48,567 nucleotides of DNA from Streptomyces mangrovi (GTDB taxonomy: Bacteria > Actinomycetota > Actinomycetes > Streptomycetales > Streptomycetaceae): assembly GCF_900114215.1 (NCBI RefSeq), contig NZ_FOSG01000032.1, positions 1-48,567 on the forward strand. The letters run 5' to 3'. Positions 48,245 to 48,567 of this stretch are shown here, in pieces (the first letter of the stretch is position 1; every line of letters starts with the position of its first letter). The notes beneath the pieces were generated by a model, which was not told the origin of the DNA, searched no databases, and saw nothing but the letters and a program-made list of their open reading frames with translations. The position numbers were made by a program, and so were the translations under genes.

Positions 48245-48567
48245 ATGACGGACACCGGCGTCCGCAACGTGATCGTCATCGGCTCCGGGCCGGCGGGATA
48301 CACCGCAGCGCTCTACACCGCCCGCGCCGCCCTGAAGCCGCTGGTCTTCGAAGGCTCGGTGACCGCCGGCGGCGCGCTGATGAACACCACCGAGGTGGAG
48401 AACTTCCCCGGCTTCCGCGACGGCATCATGGGACCGGACCTGATGGACAACATGCGCGCCCAGGCCGAGCGGTTCGGCGCCGAACTGATCGCCGACGACA
48501 TCACCGCCGTCGACCTCGAGGGCGAGATCAAGACCGTGACCGACTCGGCCGGCACCACCCACCGGGC
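48245..48567 (+). CDS. trxB: Thioredoxin reductase, N-terminal part (cut by window edge)
   Basis: 107 codons are visible. FAD motif IGSGPAGYTAALYTARA, then LVFEGSVTAGGALMNTTEVE and ENFPGFRDGIMGPDLM, all typical of low-molecular-weight thioredoxin reductase. The redox CxxC motif lies beyond the window. The gene starts 5 bp after arsC, with a weak RBS, and would regenerate thioredoxin for ArsC. Such dedicated copies are sometimes called arsT. Start could not be tested further, but the sequence begins MTDTGVRNVIVIG as expected. Confidence 0.92.
   Translation, partial: MTDTGVRNVIVIGSGPAGYTAALYTARAALKPLVFEGSVTAGGALMNTTEVENFPGFRDGIMGPDLMDNMRAQAERFGAELIADDITAVDLEGEIKTVTDSAGTTHR

Overview
The window is very GC-rich DNA with dense, mostly short-gapped genes, many GTG starts, frequent GTGA/ATGA stop-start overlaps and strong G/C bias at third codon positions. 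Together with actinobacterial families (mycothiol/thioredoxin-type ArsC, actinobacterial CtaF, QcrB with a PDWY motif, CsoR-type operators) this points to a Streptomyces or close relative. No rRNA, tRNA, transposase, phage gene or CRISPR array was seen. Both ends are cut inside genes (copper ATPase at the left, thioredoxin reductase at the right).

Layout. (1) 1-3.5 kb: copper handling. A copA/copZ pair on the minus strand faces a secreted His-rich protein across two perfect CsoR-type palindromes, followed by a SHOCT protein. (2) 3.7-12.25 kb: an eight-gene plus-strand operon resembling the membrane arm of respiratory complex I (nuoA, a NuoB/NuoD-like fusion, nuoH, J, K, L, M, N). No gene for NuoC, E, F, G or I is present, and the residues that make the Fe-S/quinone site appear lost. 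His-rich tails and a very Met-rich NuoJ sit in this operon, and CsoR-type sites flank it on both sides. (3) 12.4-14.5 kb: an MFS exporter behind another CsoR-type site, a monothiol glutaredoxin-like protein and a coupled mini-ORF. (4) 14.9-17.8 kb: ferrous iron uptake, feoA-feoB-NifU-like, behind a near-perfect DtxR/IdeR iron box. (5) 18.4-24.3 kb: a small membrane protein, a mini-ORF coupled to a radical SAM/SPASM gene, a very large membrane protein fused to a cupredoxin and a complete copper nitrite reductase (NirK), and an Acg-family nitroreductase-like gene. This is a nitrogen-oxide/low-oxygen theme, with two DosR/DevR-like boxes. (6) 24.4-26.5 kb: a secreted VWA protein and its partner. 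(7) 26.6-41.6 kb: carbon and energy metabolism (GH15, pyruvate-oxidase-like TPP enzyme, enolase-superfamily enzyme, a two-domain FAD/Fe-S oxidase, SDR, orphan cytochrome b, orphan ctaF/ctaD, zinc alcohol dehydrogenase). At least six of these transcription units carry the same promoter-like element, GTTTCG-N13/14-GGNNAC, which resembles general-stress (sigma-B/sigma-F group) promoters. (8) 41.7-48.6 kb: arsenic resistance, with a Cys-tailed flavoprotein plus MFS pair, a broken flavoprotein remnant, two different ArsR repressors, arsO-like monooxygenase, Acr3, ArsC and thioredoxin reductase.

Taken together the window looks like an accessory metal-resistance and alternative-respiration island: copper out, iron in, arsenic out, nitrite reduction, and spare respiratory parts under stress control. 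The most unusual element is the complex-I-like module. Its ion-translocating subunits look functional, its redox interface looks eroded, and it sits in a copper locus. All functional statements are from reading the sequence and family knowledge; no database search was run.
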